Shown here in pieces: positions 25,765 to 37,001 of a DNA stretch of 64,000 nt. A model generated the notes under the pieces. That model made no database searches, had not been told where the DNA came from, and saw only the letters and a list, made by a program, of their open reading frames with translations. This DNA is from Pholis gunnellus (Eukaryota; Chordata; Actinopteri; Perciformes; Pholidae): contig OU342817.1 of assembly GCA_910591455.2 (NCBI GenBank), positions 20,586,890-20,650,889 of the forward strand, given 5' to 3'. The first letter of the stretch is position 1; the number at the start of each line of letters is the position of its first letter. The translations under genes and the position numbers were made by a program.

Positions 25765-26428
25765 TAGTGCTGGGCAACGATTACTTTAATTTTTATTCGC
25801 GATTAATCGCATGATTCTTTTGCGATTAATCTCATTGTTATGCGCAAAGTTCAATAATGAATTCAAAAGTCGTGTATTGTGCACTTTTATTTTAAAGTAC
25901 TGCTATATGAACAAAAGGTCAATACCATTTGGTTTGTAAATACTTTAAACACATCAGGTTCTTGTTAACAGCAGTATTCTCTTTACACAGTAGCAGTTAT
26001 AACACCGTTATAATGATTCTGACAATAGATATTCAGCCGGTGTTCACAACTTTATCTTCATGTGTGTAAGAGATGAATTTAAATATACACCTTGAAAACT
26101 GCAAACCTATCTACTTCATGGTTTGTTAAATTCTCAGTAGCGATAAATAAATGATATGATTATTATACATATTACAAACAAAACAACTTTAAAAACTCTA
26201 AAAAAAGAATTGAAATTAATTGAATGAATCATTGCTTTTTTGGCAGCAGCAGCAGGAAGAGAAGGAAGTGACGCCACACAAACAGCTGTTCACCGCTCGC
26301 TGCCCAGTTCTTGTGTTAAAAATGTCTGTTTAAGAAAAAAAAAAAAAAAACTGCGTTAACGCGCGATAATATAATTGTCGGCGTTAATGAATGAATGCGA
26401 TAATAACGCGTTAACTTGCCCAGCACTA
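25765..26428. mobile_element. hAT-like MITE (664 bp)
   Basis: Ends TAGTGCTGGGCAA and TTGCCCAGCACTA are perfect 13-bp inverted repeats. Subterminal GATTAATCGC and GCGTTAACGCG motifs face each other. Both flanks are AT dinucleotide DNA, so a duplication cannot be proven, but ATATACAT/ATATATAT would fit 8 bp. There is no transposase. The right end lies 38 bp from the AT-rich satellite. Confidence 0.85.
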
Positions 26429-26466
26429 ATATATATATGTATATGTGTGTGTGTGTGTTTTATACT

Positions 26467-27714
26467 GAATATAATTATTTGATATATATATTATTATATT
26501 ATAGTGAATATTATTATTTGATATATATATTATTATATTATAGTGAATATTATTATTTGATATATATATTATTATATTACAGTGAATATTATTATTTGAT
26601 ATATATATTATTATATTATAGTGAATATTATTATATGATATATGTATTATTATATTATACTGAATATTATTATTTGATATATATATTATTATATTATACT
26701 GAATAGTATTATTTGATATATATGTTATTATATTATAGTGAATATTATTATATGATATATGTATTATTATATTATACTGAATATTATTATTTGATATATA
26801 TATTATTATATTATACTGAATAGTATTATTTGATATATATATTATTATATTATACTGAATGTTATTATACGATATATATATTATTATATTATAGTGAATA
26901 TTATTATATGATATATATATTATTATATTATACTGAATATTATTATACGATATATATATTATTATATTATAGTGAATATTATTATATGAAATATATATTA
27001 TTATATTATACTGAATATTATTATTTGATATATATATTATTATATTATACTGAATAGTATTATTTGATATATATGTTATTATATTATAGTGAATATTATT
27101 ATATGATATATGTATTATTATATTATACTGAATATTATTATTTGATATATATATTATTATATTATACTGAATAGTATTATTTGATATATATATTATTATA
27201 TTATACTGAATGTTATTATACGATATATATATTATTATATTATAGTGAATATTATTATATGATATATATATTATTATATTATACTGAATATTATTATACG
27301 ATATATAAATTATTATATTATAGTGAATATTATTATATGATATATGTATTATTATATTATACTGAATATTATTATTTGATATATATATTATTATATTATA
27401 CTGAATAGTATTATTTGATATATATGTTATTATATTATAGTGAATATTATTATATGATATATGTATTATTATATTATACTGAATATTATTATTTGATATA
27501 TATATTATTATATTATACTGAATAGTATTATTTGATATATATATTATTATATTATACTGAATGTTATTATACGATATATATATTATTATATTATAGTGAA
27601 TATTATTATATGATATATATATTATTATATTATACTGAATATTATTATACGATATATATATTATTATATTATAGTGAATATTATTATATGAAATATATAT
27701 TATTATATTATAGT
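26467..27714. repeat. AT-rich satellite, 32 x 39 bp, nine-monomer higher-order repeat
   Basis: Thirty-two tandem monomers of exactly 39 bp, each starting GAATA/GAATG, with no insertions or deletions. From monomer 7 (26701) the variants recur with a period of nine monomers (351 bp): 26701-27051, 27052-27402 and the incomplete 27403-27714. Diagnostic variants such as GAATAGTATT...TATGTT and GAATGTTATTATACG fall at the same place in each unit. Because 39 and 351 are multiples of 3, Tyr/Ile/Leu frames repeat every 351 bp; they are not genes. Confidence 0.97.
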
Positions 27715-28090
27715 GAATTGCTTGTGAGGGTGACTAAAATAAGATGTCCTGACGTGTTTGTCAAAGTGTTATTTACTGCTTTTTTTTCGTGTTGGAATAA
27801 ATGTTAAATATTTAACTGCAAAGTAGTAATGCGCGTTTGATACCTTTTTGCATTAAATCATTCTGGGATGTTTGCTGAAATTGATTGGATGTGGCACAGC
27901 CCTAGCTAGAACATGTTCCACCAGCTGCCACTGGTTCTGGCCCTTTTGAATCGCCCACTGTAGAACCCTCCTGCTCTGGACTGGACCAGTTCAAAATGTT
28001 TTCAGTCAGGATGCATTCTATTGCTCCTCTGTAAAAATTAACAATTACATGGCACATGAATATTCAGTAAGTAATATTCAAGTTATCTTA
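27715..28090. other. No feature seen
   Basis: Satellite flank; nothing recognised. Confidence 0.5.
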
Positions 28091-28420
28091 ACAAACCTTA
28101 CCTTAAAACTGCTAACTGGCTCCACCTCACCTCCATTGATGCAGACAGCGGTGTGTGTCTCCAGCTCCTTTGTTCTAAAGTCGATCAGCTCCTTGCTTTT
28201 ACTGATGTTGAGCAGTAGGTGGTTCTCTGAGCTCCACTCCGAAGGTTGTTGATTTCCTCTCTATATGAAGGGATGTATTGTAATCTGCAAACTTCACAAC
28301 AGAGGTGTCTTCATGTTTGGTGTAGCAGTCGTAGGTGTACAGCGCGAACAGGAGGGGCTGAGCACACAGAGCTGGGGGGCTCCGATGTAAACACTAGAGT
28401 GGAGGAAGTGTGGCTGCCAA
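28091..28420 (-). pseudogene. LINE reverse-transcriptase fragment
   Basis: On the minus strand the sequence reads GAPQLCVLS, then (shifted) PLLFALYTYDCYTKHED and VVKFADYNTSL. These are the RT core motifs GAPQG-VLSPLLF and FADDT with an altered second Asp (FADY). Downstream, SKSKELIDFRTKEL corresponds to the following NxxKTKELxVDF block in another frame. The protein is broken by frameshifts. It belongs to the CR1/Rex1 group by motif style, but the clade is uncertain. Confidence 0.75.
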
Positions 28421-30530
28421 TAAAAACATAAGCCAAAAAAAGTGTTCTGGCTACCACCTTTGCTTCCACATTGTGCGCCCACAGACTTCCCACGTGAATA
28501 ACGTCACAGATACAAAAATGGGCTGAGGGAAAGTTTATCCTGTCACACTTTTACAAATGTGTCTTTTATAGTGGTGTTCAATGGGGGAAATGGTTCTCTG
28601 GCTTGTTTAATCGCGGTACCCTGAATGGGCCTCTGAAGTAGTTTTCACCTGGTCAACGGGCAAGCATGGGTCCATGCAGTCACAAAAGCATTTATAACAG
28701 CAGCATTTCACTCAAATCAGTCCTGGTAAATTTGCTACACTCAGTTGATTTAAAGAAACACAAGATCTTATGATTACTACCGCTGTACGTTTTCACCATG
28801 GTGAAATATTACATCACTGCATTCGTTGTTATAGCTTCTTAGGCAGACAGATGATTACCTGGCCAATCAGAGTACAAATCACCTAATGAGCACAGAATGA
28901 CAGTTAACCTTTGAAATGTTAGCCTGAGATGTGTGTAGTTCTAAGACTGTGTATTTGCATGTTTGGGCAACACTGTGTCTGTGTGTGTGTGAGATTGAGG
29001 TTGAAAAAAGTGCTTTTCCACCCTCTTCTAAAGGTCATTATCGCCGTGATTGTTTCAAAGTTCAGTTAGCTTTACTTTGCTGGGAGTCATTACTAAGGAA
29101 AGTGTGGCCTACTGAGGTCTGCAAGGTAACAGAAAATAAATGATGACTCAGTCTTCAGACATGACTCCGGGACAAAGAGAGAACAAAGCAGGTATTGCAG
29201 TTATGAGGATGTGCACCTGTGTTCAGCTGTTTGGCTTTGAACAGGTATGATCATTCTCAAAGAGGAGGAGCTTTTAACACCCATGCTTTCATCAATCCTT
29301 GAAGAACTCTTTCTTTCAAGAGTGTTCTTCATGGGACCCATAGTCTTACAAAGAACCCTTGAATAAACCCTCTTTAAAGAAGAGGATGCACAGCATATCA
29401 TTCTCCAAGAAGATACAATTTCATCACCGCAATGCGTACTCCTACGCACATTCTATCTTATTCTTTTACATCTTCCATCTCTCTGTTTGTCTCACTCAGT
29501 TCAGCTAAACACAACTATTATTTCATGATAATGAATGCACTGTCAGAGTCCCTGATGTGAGTCTGGACCCTGAAATGCATTATCTGACTGTGACACCGAG
29601 ACACCATTTATGTCTGTTTACAAAAATTGCCAAATGCCAAACCCATTTTCTGTGTATGTCCACCCATCCACCCATCCGAGTCTTTCCAACTATACTCCTA
29701 ACCACATGTTCAGATAGGAGTGTGGCACTTTCAACTCAGCCTGTTCAAATCCTCATCCATCCAATCGTACAGTAGTCAGAGTTTCCCTCAGCCCTCTCTA
29801 GCTCTCTATTCTGTTCCGAGCAGATGACAGTTTACACAACAGTACATGACAAGGCTTGTCCAAATGTGCAATGTGAAAATAAACAACAGATGCAGAGGTG
29901 TGACATCCTGAGCCTGTCCAGCTGCCATAATTGAACTGATCTGAAGCATTGCAGCTTGAAAATCAAAGGATTATTTCATTTCCCCAACAGAAAGTTTGAT
30001 TCAATTGATATTATTTATTACGTTTATTTACCCATCTTTAATGTCTATCATCTTCAGCCAGGTATTTTGCCCCTTAATACATAACCCCCACACTTTTACC
30101 TCCCACACAATATCACATCAGTGCTCCCCCACCTGCCAGTCGATGTGCTGGCTGGTTTGATTGTGCCTGGTTGCTTGGCTGGAGGGCTGCATGAATAGTG
30201 ACTGTCGGAGCACATTTGCGTGTTTGTCACAACACCTCCTGTTGAAGAATGCTTGAGGAGCAGGGTGAGGGCTCAGCGGGCTCGAAGTGCATACTCAAAA
30301 CGTCATTGCCTTTGACTCCAGCTCACGACCTTATACTTCACTTGTCATCTTTCTCAAGCACCTTCACATTTCCTAAAACTGTACATTTCAAGAATCTCAT
30401 TCATGTAATAATGCAAAACAGTGAATATCATGTGAAATAAATCATACACAAAGGAATTCATGTGGAAGTTAATCAACAGGTTTGCATAAAAAGTTGTCTT
30501 GATAACAATCAGTAAACTAGAACATTTCGT
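28421..30530. other. No gene recognised
   Basis: Near 29290-29410 short GAAGAAC/GTTCTTC and AAGAACCC motifs in both orientations suggest an old hairpin-type MITE, but its borders are unclear. Otherwise nothing. Confidence 0.4.
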
Positions 30531-30786
30531 AAGAAATGTTGACAGTGTGGCTTCTACTGCCCGAAGACGTCGCAATATACACACACGCCGATGTTACCGG
30601 TAGTGTCGTTGAGGTTCGATTGAGATATCGCTTCTCTCTTTTCTGCATTTTAGATTCATGCTCTTGGATTGAATCTTGTATTTCTGATGGACAGTCCACA
30701 AATGGCTCCCGTCATTTCTGTATTTGTTTGAGACACATACCTTTGAAAATTACATTTCAGAGACTTGAATTTAACATTTCTTAACA
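30531..30786. mobile_element. Candidate small inverted-repeat element
   Basis: TAAGAAATGTTGAC on the left is mirrored by TTTAACATTTCTTA on the right, arms of about 11 bp around ~230 bp. Immediately beyond, TTAACATGAA and TTCATGTTAA form another inverted pair (30781-30813). Only one copy is seen, so this could be chance. Confidence 0.3.
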
Positions 30787-30941
30787 TGAACCTCGTTCTG
30801 AGCTTCATGTTAAGATACAGTTACTCCAATGGGGCTTTTATTTTGAAAGGGTGGGACTGGGTGGGTGAGAGAGAGGGAGAGGAGACAGAATCATAATGTG
30901 ACTGAATTGACTGAATATCTCCAAGTCATGTGTGTGTCTGT

Positions 30942-31560
30942 GGGTACATCCCAAGTCTCTTAATTGCATCCCCGTGTCTTTTCCTTGCGTCTTAGTCCCT
31001 CCCACCAAGGATGCATGGAGAGACGCAAGGAAACCATGCGAGGAGAGAGGAAACGAGGAAACATGTTTCAAGAGACATGAGACGTCCTTTCCTCAGTTGC
31101 GTCACGTGAAGCGACGTCTGTTTCTGATGACGGAGGATCAGCTGATCACAGCTGGATCAGCTGTCAGTCGGCTTTAACAGCTGGAGCGACTTTTTAGAAG
31201 TTTGTGTCTGTTCACATGATCACTGTACTTAATAATAGTAACTAATAATACTAATAACTAATAAAGACACACAATTATCTTCACTGCCAGAGTAGAGGTG
31301 TTGTCTCTCTGTAGCTGGTTAACAAACTGTTCTGTGTTCTGTTTATAAGCGCAGGATCGATTTCTACCGGCGGAATGCGTTTGACGTCGGTACGTTTTGA
31401 AATCGTGACTGTGACGTCATTATTAAATATCCTAGAATATGATTATGGTTTCTCTTAAATTATATAACTCATCAAACCCGACACTCAGTAATGATCAGCC
31501 TCACGTGACTGAATGAAATGATGATAAATGATGTTTTCTGATGATGATTTAGTCTCTCCT
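30942..31560 (+). mobile_element. TIR-element family copy B (cut by another element)
   Basis: Begins GGGTACATCCCAAGTCTC, the exact terminal repeat found inverted at the right end of copy C, and follows copies A and C closely. It breaks off inside GTCTCTCC, where the Harbinger-like sequence starting GGGCCCCGTTCC begins. The rest of the element was not found downstream. Confidence 0.85.
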
Positions 31561-31940
31561 GGGCCCCGTTCCTCGACGTGGTTCAACTAAGTCGATCAAA
31601 TGTCCTATTAGCAGCTTAAATTAACTCGATGATTGACATCAGGCTATCTCGGTTCCTCAAACAATGTCGTTAATTTGAACCAGACTTCAGGATAATTGCG
31701 CGTGTCCGTCCTACTTCAAAAGGGTGAAGCGTCGATCACCGAAACCATGATTTTCTAACAGTACGATGGCAAATAAACTCAAAGAAAGAGCCTCTTTTTA
31801 CTCCGCTGACGAGCAGGAGATGATCATGAACTCATATGAGGAATTCAAGACCATAATCATGACAACATCTAACACCGCCAACGCTGCGAGGGCTAGACAA
31901 GAAGCATGGCGACATATCACAGACAAGTTAAATGCGTAAG
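31561..31940 (+). mobile_element. PIF/Harbinger-type 5' end
   Basis: Starts GGGCCCCGTTCCTCGACG at the point where copy B is interrupted. A subterminal duplicate (CGGTTCCTCAAAC) follows, then the Myb-like first exon. G-rich starts and a two-gene layout (Myb-like plus DDE transposase) are known for PIF/Harbinger. The matching right terminus and the transposase gene were not found within the next kilobases, so this is probably a 5' fragment. Confidence 0.55.
31766..31935 (+). CDS. Myb/SANT-like protein of a PIF/Harbinger element, first exon
   Basis: An open frame of 56 complete codons starts at ATG 31766 and reads SADEQEMIMNSYEEFKTII and then RQEAWRHITDKLNA. This matches the pattern of the trihelix/Myb-like DNA-binding domain encoded by PIF/Harbinger elements and their domesticated relatives (aromatic, EE, W-R-I-T-LN spacing). 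In those elements the protein helps bring the transposase to the termini and into the nucleus. The exon ends at 31935 exactly before GTAAGT, a consensus splice donor; reading on without splicing meets TAA at 31937. No frameshift or stop breaks it. I did not find exon 2 or the DDE transposase, so the gene is probably truncated. An alternative is a host gene exon derived from such an element. Confidence 0.65.
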
Positions 31941-33245
31941 TGTTGGGAAAATGTATCAGCTAATTTTAAGAGCCTCATCACCCCAATCAATCAGATGATA
32001 TGTCTTTAAATGTGCCTGCTGGCAGTAGGCTTCATGGAACGCATCATCCAATGAGATCTATAGCGACAATAATGATCTCAACTCTTTGAGAATAAGTAGA
32101 TAAAAACAAGCCCAAAGAGAATCTAACTGATACAAATGAATAGATACTTATGAGGATATATGTACTGTATGCGCTTATGTATCATGTACTATATATATAT
32201 ATATATATATGTGCATATACATGTATGTGTAGATTACCATATAGAACTAGGAGTTTGATTATCTGTGTATGGGCGGATCAGTATGTGTGTATTATTCATA
32301 ATAAGCAGTGAAAATGAATAGTGTGTGATTCTCTTTATTCTTATCATGAGTCCACATTAATCATGTTCTACAGTAATGATATATATGGTGTACTAATAAC
32401 ACTGTCACATCATTATGAGTGCTTTCAGCCCTCACGTAGTTCAACCAGCCATCAAGATATGGGGTCAGATCAGTCTGAATAATTGCAAATGCACACAGAA
32501 AGACTCACAAATGCACGCAGAACAATTCACAAATACATTCCAATGCACAAATAAATAAATTACGATTTATATAAATGTAAAAAAAAAATCACAAATATAT
32601 TTCTGCATTTGTATGTATTTATTTGTGGATCGCACTGCATTTATTTGTAAATCGCTTCACATTCGGCTTTGTTCAGCCGTTCAACTGTCCGCCGTCAACT
32701 GTGGAAAAAATACGTGTTTTTGCTTTGGAACATGATAATGGTGACATGTATGCGTACAGTAGGCCTTTAAATGCATTAATGTAGGCAGTCCGAGAAGCAC
32801 ATTACTAGAACACAAAAAAACAAGTACTCAGATGAGTGGATACATTTGAACATGTATAAGTGCAAATGTGTTTGTGATGACTAATGGCGAAATGTGGAGC
32901 GTGCTGTATAAACTGTTTCGAAGATGCAGAGGACTGCACTCCACCTCACTCAAAGCCTCTCGCAGGAGGCCCACACCTACACAACATGTCCATGAGCATC
33001 AACACAACTGTGCACGACACATAAATCGGGCAATAAACATAAAACAGCAACACAAAGCACCACATGTATGAAATACATTTACATACAGGAAATGTCAGCT
33101 GGACTCCACCACAGAATTTATGCAATGTACTGTAACAGGCATGTTGCGAGAGAAACGAGCTCAGACCATCAGTACTCTGCTGCATGTGCTCAAAGTGTAG
33201 TTCAGAGTTGGAGAAAATGGCATAGACCTCCTCCATGGACTCTCA
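31941..33245. other. No gene recognised; AT repeat and degenerate inverted repeat
   Basis: An AT run lies at about 32185-32210. Between about 32480 and 32670 the strings ACAAATAAATAAAT and ATTTATTTGT occur in opposite orientation several times, a degenerate stem-like region. No coding similarity. Confidence 0.5.
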
Positions 33246-34207
33246 GGCTTCCTCCACATTAATACGCTCTAAAACAAAAACGATCTCCGTCCACACGGCG
33301 TTTCAGCTCCGTTTTCTAAATGATCTCTATCCCATACTAGCACGCCTGAAAACAAGGCGTGACTATTCCCGTACACTGGGCATGCGGGTGCCGGTGTAAA
33401 CAGGAAGTAGATTGGTTAATTGATTTTTTAAAAATACAATGGAGTAATATAATAGACTTTAATAATGAACGGTCATGCTTGATACTTAAGATCTTCCTCT
33501 ATTAACTCAAACAGACACATTTTGTGGAAAGTTTTATTTTTCTGACTTAGTTACAACACTGCAGGTCTTGCTCCATCTCTCTCAAATTTACACATAACAG
33601 TTCACTAGATTATGGGTTGTCCTCCTCAAAGCCATTAACTGTGGCTTCATTAGTCATTAGTCATTTAGCTGACACTTCTATCTACCAAACTTCTATCTAC
33701 CAAAGCGTCTTACTTTGCTACGATGCTATGCTATGATACCGTAGGCACAGCTACGGGAGCAATTTTTTGGGGTTAGCGTCTTGCTAAGGACACATCGACA
33801 TGCAACCAGTGGTGCCGGAGCTGGGGTTTGAACTGCCAACCCACTGATTGAAAGATGGCCCTGCTCTCCACTCGGCCATAGACGCCGTTGGCTGTTGGTC
33901 ACGCCGCCCACTAATTGTCAGCAACACCAGTAATCAGTTGTACATGTTGAATTAACCTGGACACGTTGTGACTAATAAGAACCAATCAAGTGGCGTACGG
34001 GGGTGTCTACGCCATCGTTTCCAAACTTATGCGTTTACGCCATCCACCTGAAGAGGCAACTCCAGAGTGTTAAAACCTATCTGTCTTTGGGAGCGTTTTC
34101 AAACCTATTCTTTTTCGGTGCTCTAAAACTCCTGCGTGGTGTGGACGCTCAGTGTAAGCGAATGATATGCATCTTCAAATGGAAACGTAGTGCTGTGGAC
34201 GTGGCCT
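33246..34207. mobile_element. Probable hAT-type MITE with internal SINE
   Basis: The left end (AGGCTTCCTCCACATTAATACG, AAACAAAAACG, CGTCCACACGGCGTTT) and the right end read inverted (GGCCACGTCCACAGCACTACGTTT, then CGTCCACACCACGC and GAAAACGC) share a GTCCACA/AAACG vocabulary. It is typical of a widespread fish element family. The borders are approximate and no duplication was confirmed. A SINE lies inside at 33636-33900. Confidence 0.5.
33636..33900 (-). mobile_element. tRNA-derived SINE, minus strand
   Basis: On the minus strand it has a B-box-like GTTCAAACCCC, the body GCATGTCGATGTGTCC, the GTAGCTGTGCCTACGGTA block and a decayed L2-type tail (CATTTAGCTGAC/AAAGCGTC on the plus strand). A short duplication (CTTCTATCTACCAAA twice, 33676-33703) interrupts the tail. 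Confidence 0.85.
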
Positions 34208-35647
34208 CATGCAATCGTTTCAGATTTTCTTAATTTTCGGGCTGTTTTTGTGGATTTCATAGTTTGAGGCTGTGTAGTAGTTTTTAGTCAGTACCCGGAG
34301 AAGTTGAATGGAGATATATATTCATACGTTACGTTTCTACAAACCTGTGAAGCTAACATTAACAGAGTACGTTAGCACATCATTAACTAACACTTCTGTG
34401 CTTCGCTAGCTACTGACCGTACATTGAACTATACTGTTTTAGCTTTTTAATATTTGCAACTGTGAATAAAGAAGTTCCTTTATTCCAATGTCTTTTGTCT
34501 CTCAAGGTAATAGCATAATGTTGAAATAATCCATATTTACCTGAAATTTAGGCTTCACCTTTTGTATTACTTAGGTTTTTAATTTATTGGACTGATGGGC
34601 CTTTTCTGACATTTTACTTTGTTACAGATCTTGGGACTGCATGTTACCGTCTGCAGGTGGGATGAAATTGACTGGTACTTTCTGGATGAGCAATGTTGTC
34701 AAAACAATGGCCCCATGTGGCTAATAAATTAGAATCTTGTGACTTTTAGTCCCTTTTGGGCCTAAAAAGGCATCACACAGGTGCCCCCCTGGTGATGTTA
34801 TTCCAGCCCACTATCATAGCGGTTCGTGGAAAAGTCACGAAATGCAATCTATTGTGTTTCTATTTTGTGGTCAGGGACATGCAAAGTCAATTAGGGTCTA
34901 TGCAACGGTCAGATCTTGTGACATTGGAATAAATATCGAGTAGACCACTTATGATGGGCGGGAAGGAAGTGAATGGGTCCAACAAATCCAGGAATTTCAA
35001 CCATGAGACAAGCGTTCACACTACATTTCCCAAAGAGCTGTCGTGAAGGGACGCGTTTGTTGGGGGTTTTCCTAATCCTTAGTAAGTGGTTTTGTTGCCT
35101 AAACCTAATTTTCACTTTGTGGCGCAATGTCATCCCGAAACAGAAGTTGTGCCGAGCGACACAAAAGAAATGGCACAAAACCAATAGATTTCACTCTGCT
35201 GTGTGACTGTATTGGGAAACCCTCAGCTCAGATCGCAGTTAAGTGTGCCAAAGTGTGTGTTGGGGTTTGCCACTTCTTGTAGTAATCTTGTAGCCAGGCA
35301 TGCCAGTGGCGCACTTGGATACAGTGTGGGATCAGAAAGAATACATTATAGGTGGGCGCGTTAGAGGCCGTGATAATCACATTACATTCACTATTTTCAC
35401 ACTTTTAAACACAGGGCTCTCCCCTTCATGACACATTGACAGTGTGGGAATCCTGTGGAGAATAGACAGCTGGGATAAAGCAGAGATTCAAATATTAAAA
35501 TTCTTCTAATTGCACTTTTCTTTCTGGGTGAAGATTCAAGGGTGGTGCGTTTAAGGTTAAGTGGGAGTGATATTTCTCTAGAGATGGAATGGGGCAGAGA
35601 GGATTGTCAAGCTGGTCATACACAACTTCCCTTGATGCTCCTTAGGA
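34208..35647. other. No gene; possible decayed repeat
   Basis: The stretch 34880-35210 (GTTTTGTTGCCTAAACCTAA and neighbours) has the look of a common fish dispersed repeat, but no termini are visible. Confidence 0.4.
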
Positions 35648-36245
35648 GTGTTGGGATCCAGCACCTTCTTTATTGCAGCATCTTACAATACTGATGCATT
35701 AAGAACTGTTGTGTCGAGTCCTTTATTTCTCAGAATTGTTACACTGTTGGTGAATACCTTGTTGCTCGTTGTATACTCTGTATCTTTGAGGAGACACCAG
35801 GACCGACTGAGTGGCAGGTCATTAATGTGAGGGACCAATTTAACTTCTCAGGCCATAGAGATCCCCTTACTGTTTCTGACAGAGGCATAAAATCTCACAA
35901 ACTGTCCGGTGGTGCTGATAGAATGATGAGTTGATGAATCTGATGAAGATTGGGTGGAGATGGGGAGGTGGAGGGGTGTGTAACAGCGGCATGAACGTAC
36001 TGAAGGTAGAGAGACAATCACATTTAAAGAGACAGCAGCAAGATGATAGGCTAACGATGTCATTGTGTCGTTGTGCTATTGGATAGAAGAGACGAGCTGA
36101 TCTAAACAGCTGATATCATGTTTGACAGTCTCGAACAATGAGAGCAGGGAAATAATGAGCATGCATGAGGAGTGATTGGCAGATGTATGAGAAATATACT
36201 ACAGGCTTAGGTATGCAAGATTATAGTCTTCCTGACTGAACTTAC
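35648..36245 (-). mobile_element. LTR-like dispersed repeat, copy 3
   Basis: 35930-36240 matches 20180-20480 closely with small indels and differs by one inserted TCTAAACAGCTGA-like block. Read on the minus strand it ends near CAATAAAGAAGGTGCTGG, giving a poly(A)-like signal at the 3' side. The 3' third differs from copies 1 and 2, so it is a subfamily or a recombinant. No internal coding region lies next to it. Confidence 0.5.
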
Positions 36246-36732
36246 GCTAGAACTTCATTAACCTGCTCCTTTGAAACTATCTTAAGGTTTAAAACGACAC
36301 ATTAATTCCTACACCAGTCTTTAAAGCATTTCACTGCCCATTTCATTTGTTCATTTAGTTTTTTTGCCAGTTGGTCAATCTCTTTATGCAGCGCTGCATT
36401 TCCTTTAGCGCAGAGGTCTTCAATGTTTTTCAGGCCAAGGACCCCCAAACTGATAGAGAGATGGAGCAAGGACCTCATACTATATATATTGTATAAAATT
36501 GTGTTTTATATTAAACTGGGCCTATTGCCATGTACAAACATAGCTCTTTATTGTGCATTCAATACTAAGCTATTCAAATAATACACAGGTTCATATATTC
36601 ATGTTTGTATTTTAAACATGTGAAGGTACAGTGAGTAGGGGGGCCGTGCCACTGCCATGCATAAACATACCTGTTATCTAGCATACAATACTGAACTATT
36701 AAAATAATGGACAGATGCTTTTATTTTTTTTA

Positions 36733-36938
36733 TACATTACATTACATTGCAGTCATTTAGCAGACGCTTTTATCCAAAGCGACTTACAATTCAGATTCGA
36801 TCACATTTCTGCACCGTAGGCACAGCTACAGGAGCAATTTTGGGCACAAGGACACATCGACATGCGACTAGCGTAGCCGGGGATCGAACCGCCTATTGAA
36901 GGACGGCCCTGCTATCAATTTAGCCACAGTCGCCCACA
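36733..36938 (-). mobile_element. tRNA-derived SINE inside the hAT element
   Basis: Read on the minus strand: A-box-like TGGCTAAATTG, B-box GGTTCGATCCCCGGC, body GCATGTCGATGTGTCC, then the L2-type tail AAGTCGCTTTGGATAAAAGC and GTCTGCTAAATGAC ending in an (ATGTA)n repeat. It sits about 60 bp past the transposase stop codon and is well preserved. Confidence 0.92.
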
Positions 36939-37001
36939 TGCATGTAGGAGGACAGTGAATCCTCAAGGTATGTGGATGGCACACACAGGCCTATTCCCAC
37001 A

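Noticed and set aside
26416..27807. Tyr/Ile/Leu-rich frames of 75-96 codons repeating every 351 bp
   Set aside because: Translation of the 39-bp satellite; no start context, and interrupted by TAG within monomers of the GAATAG type.
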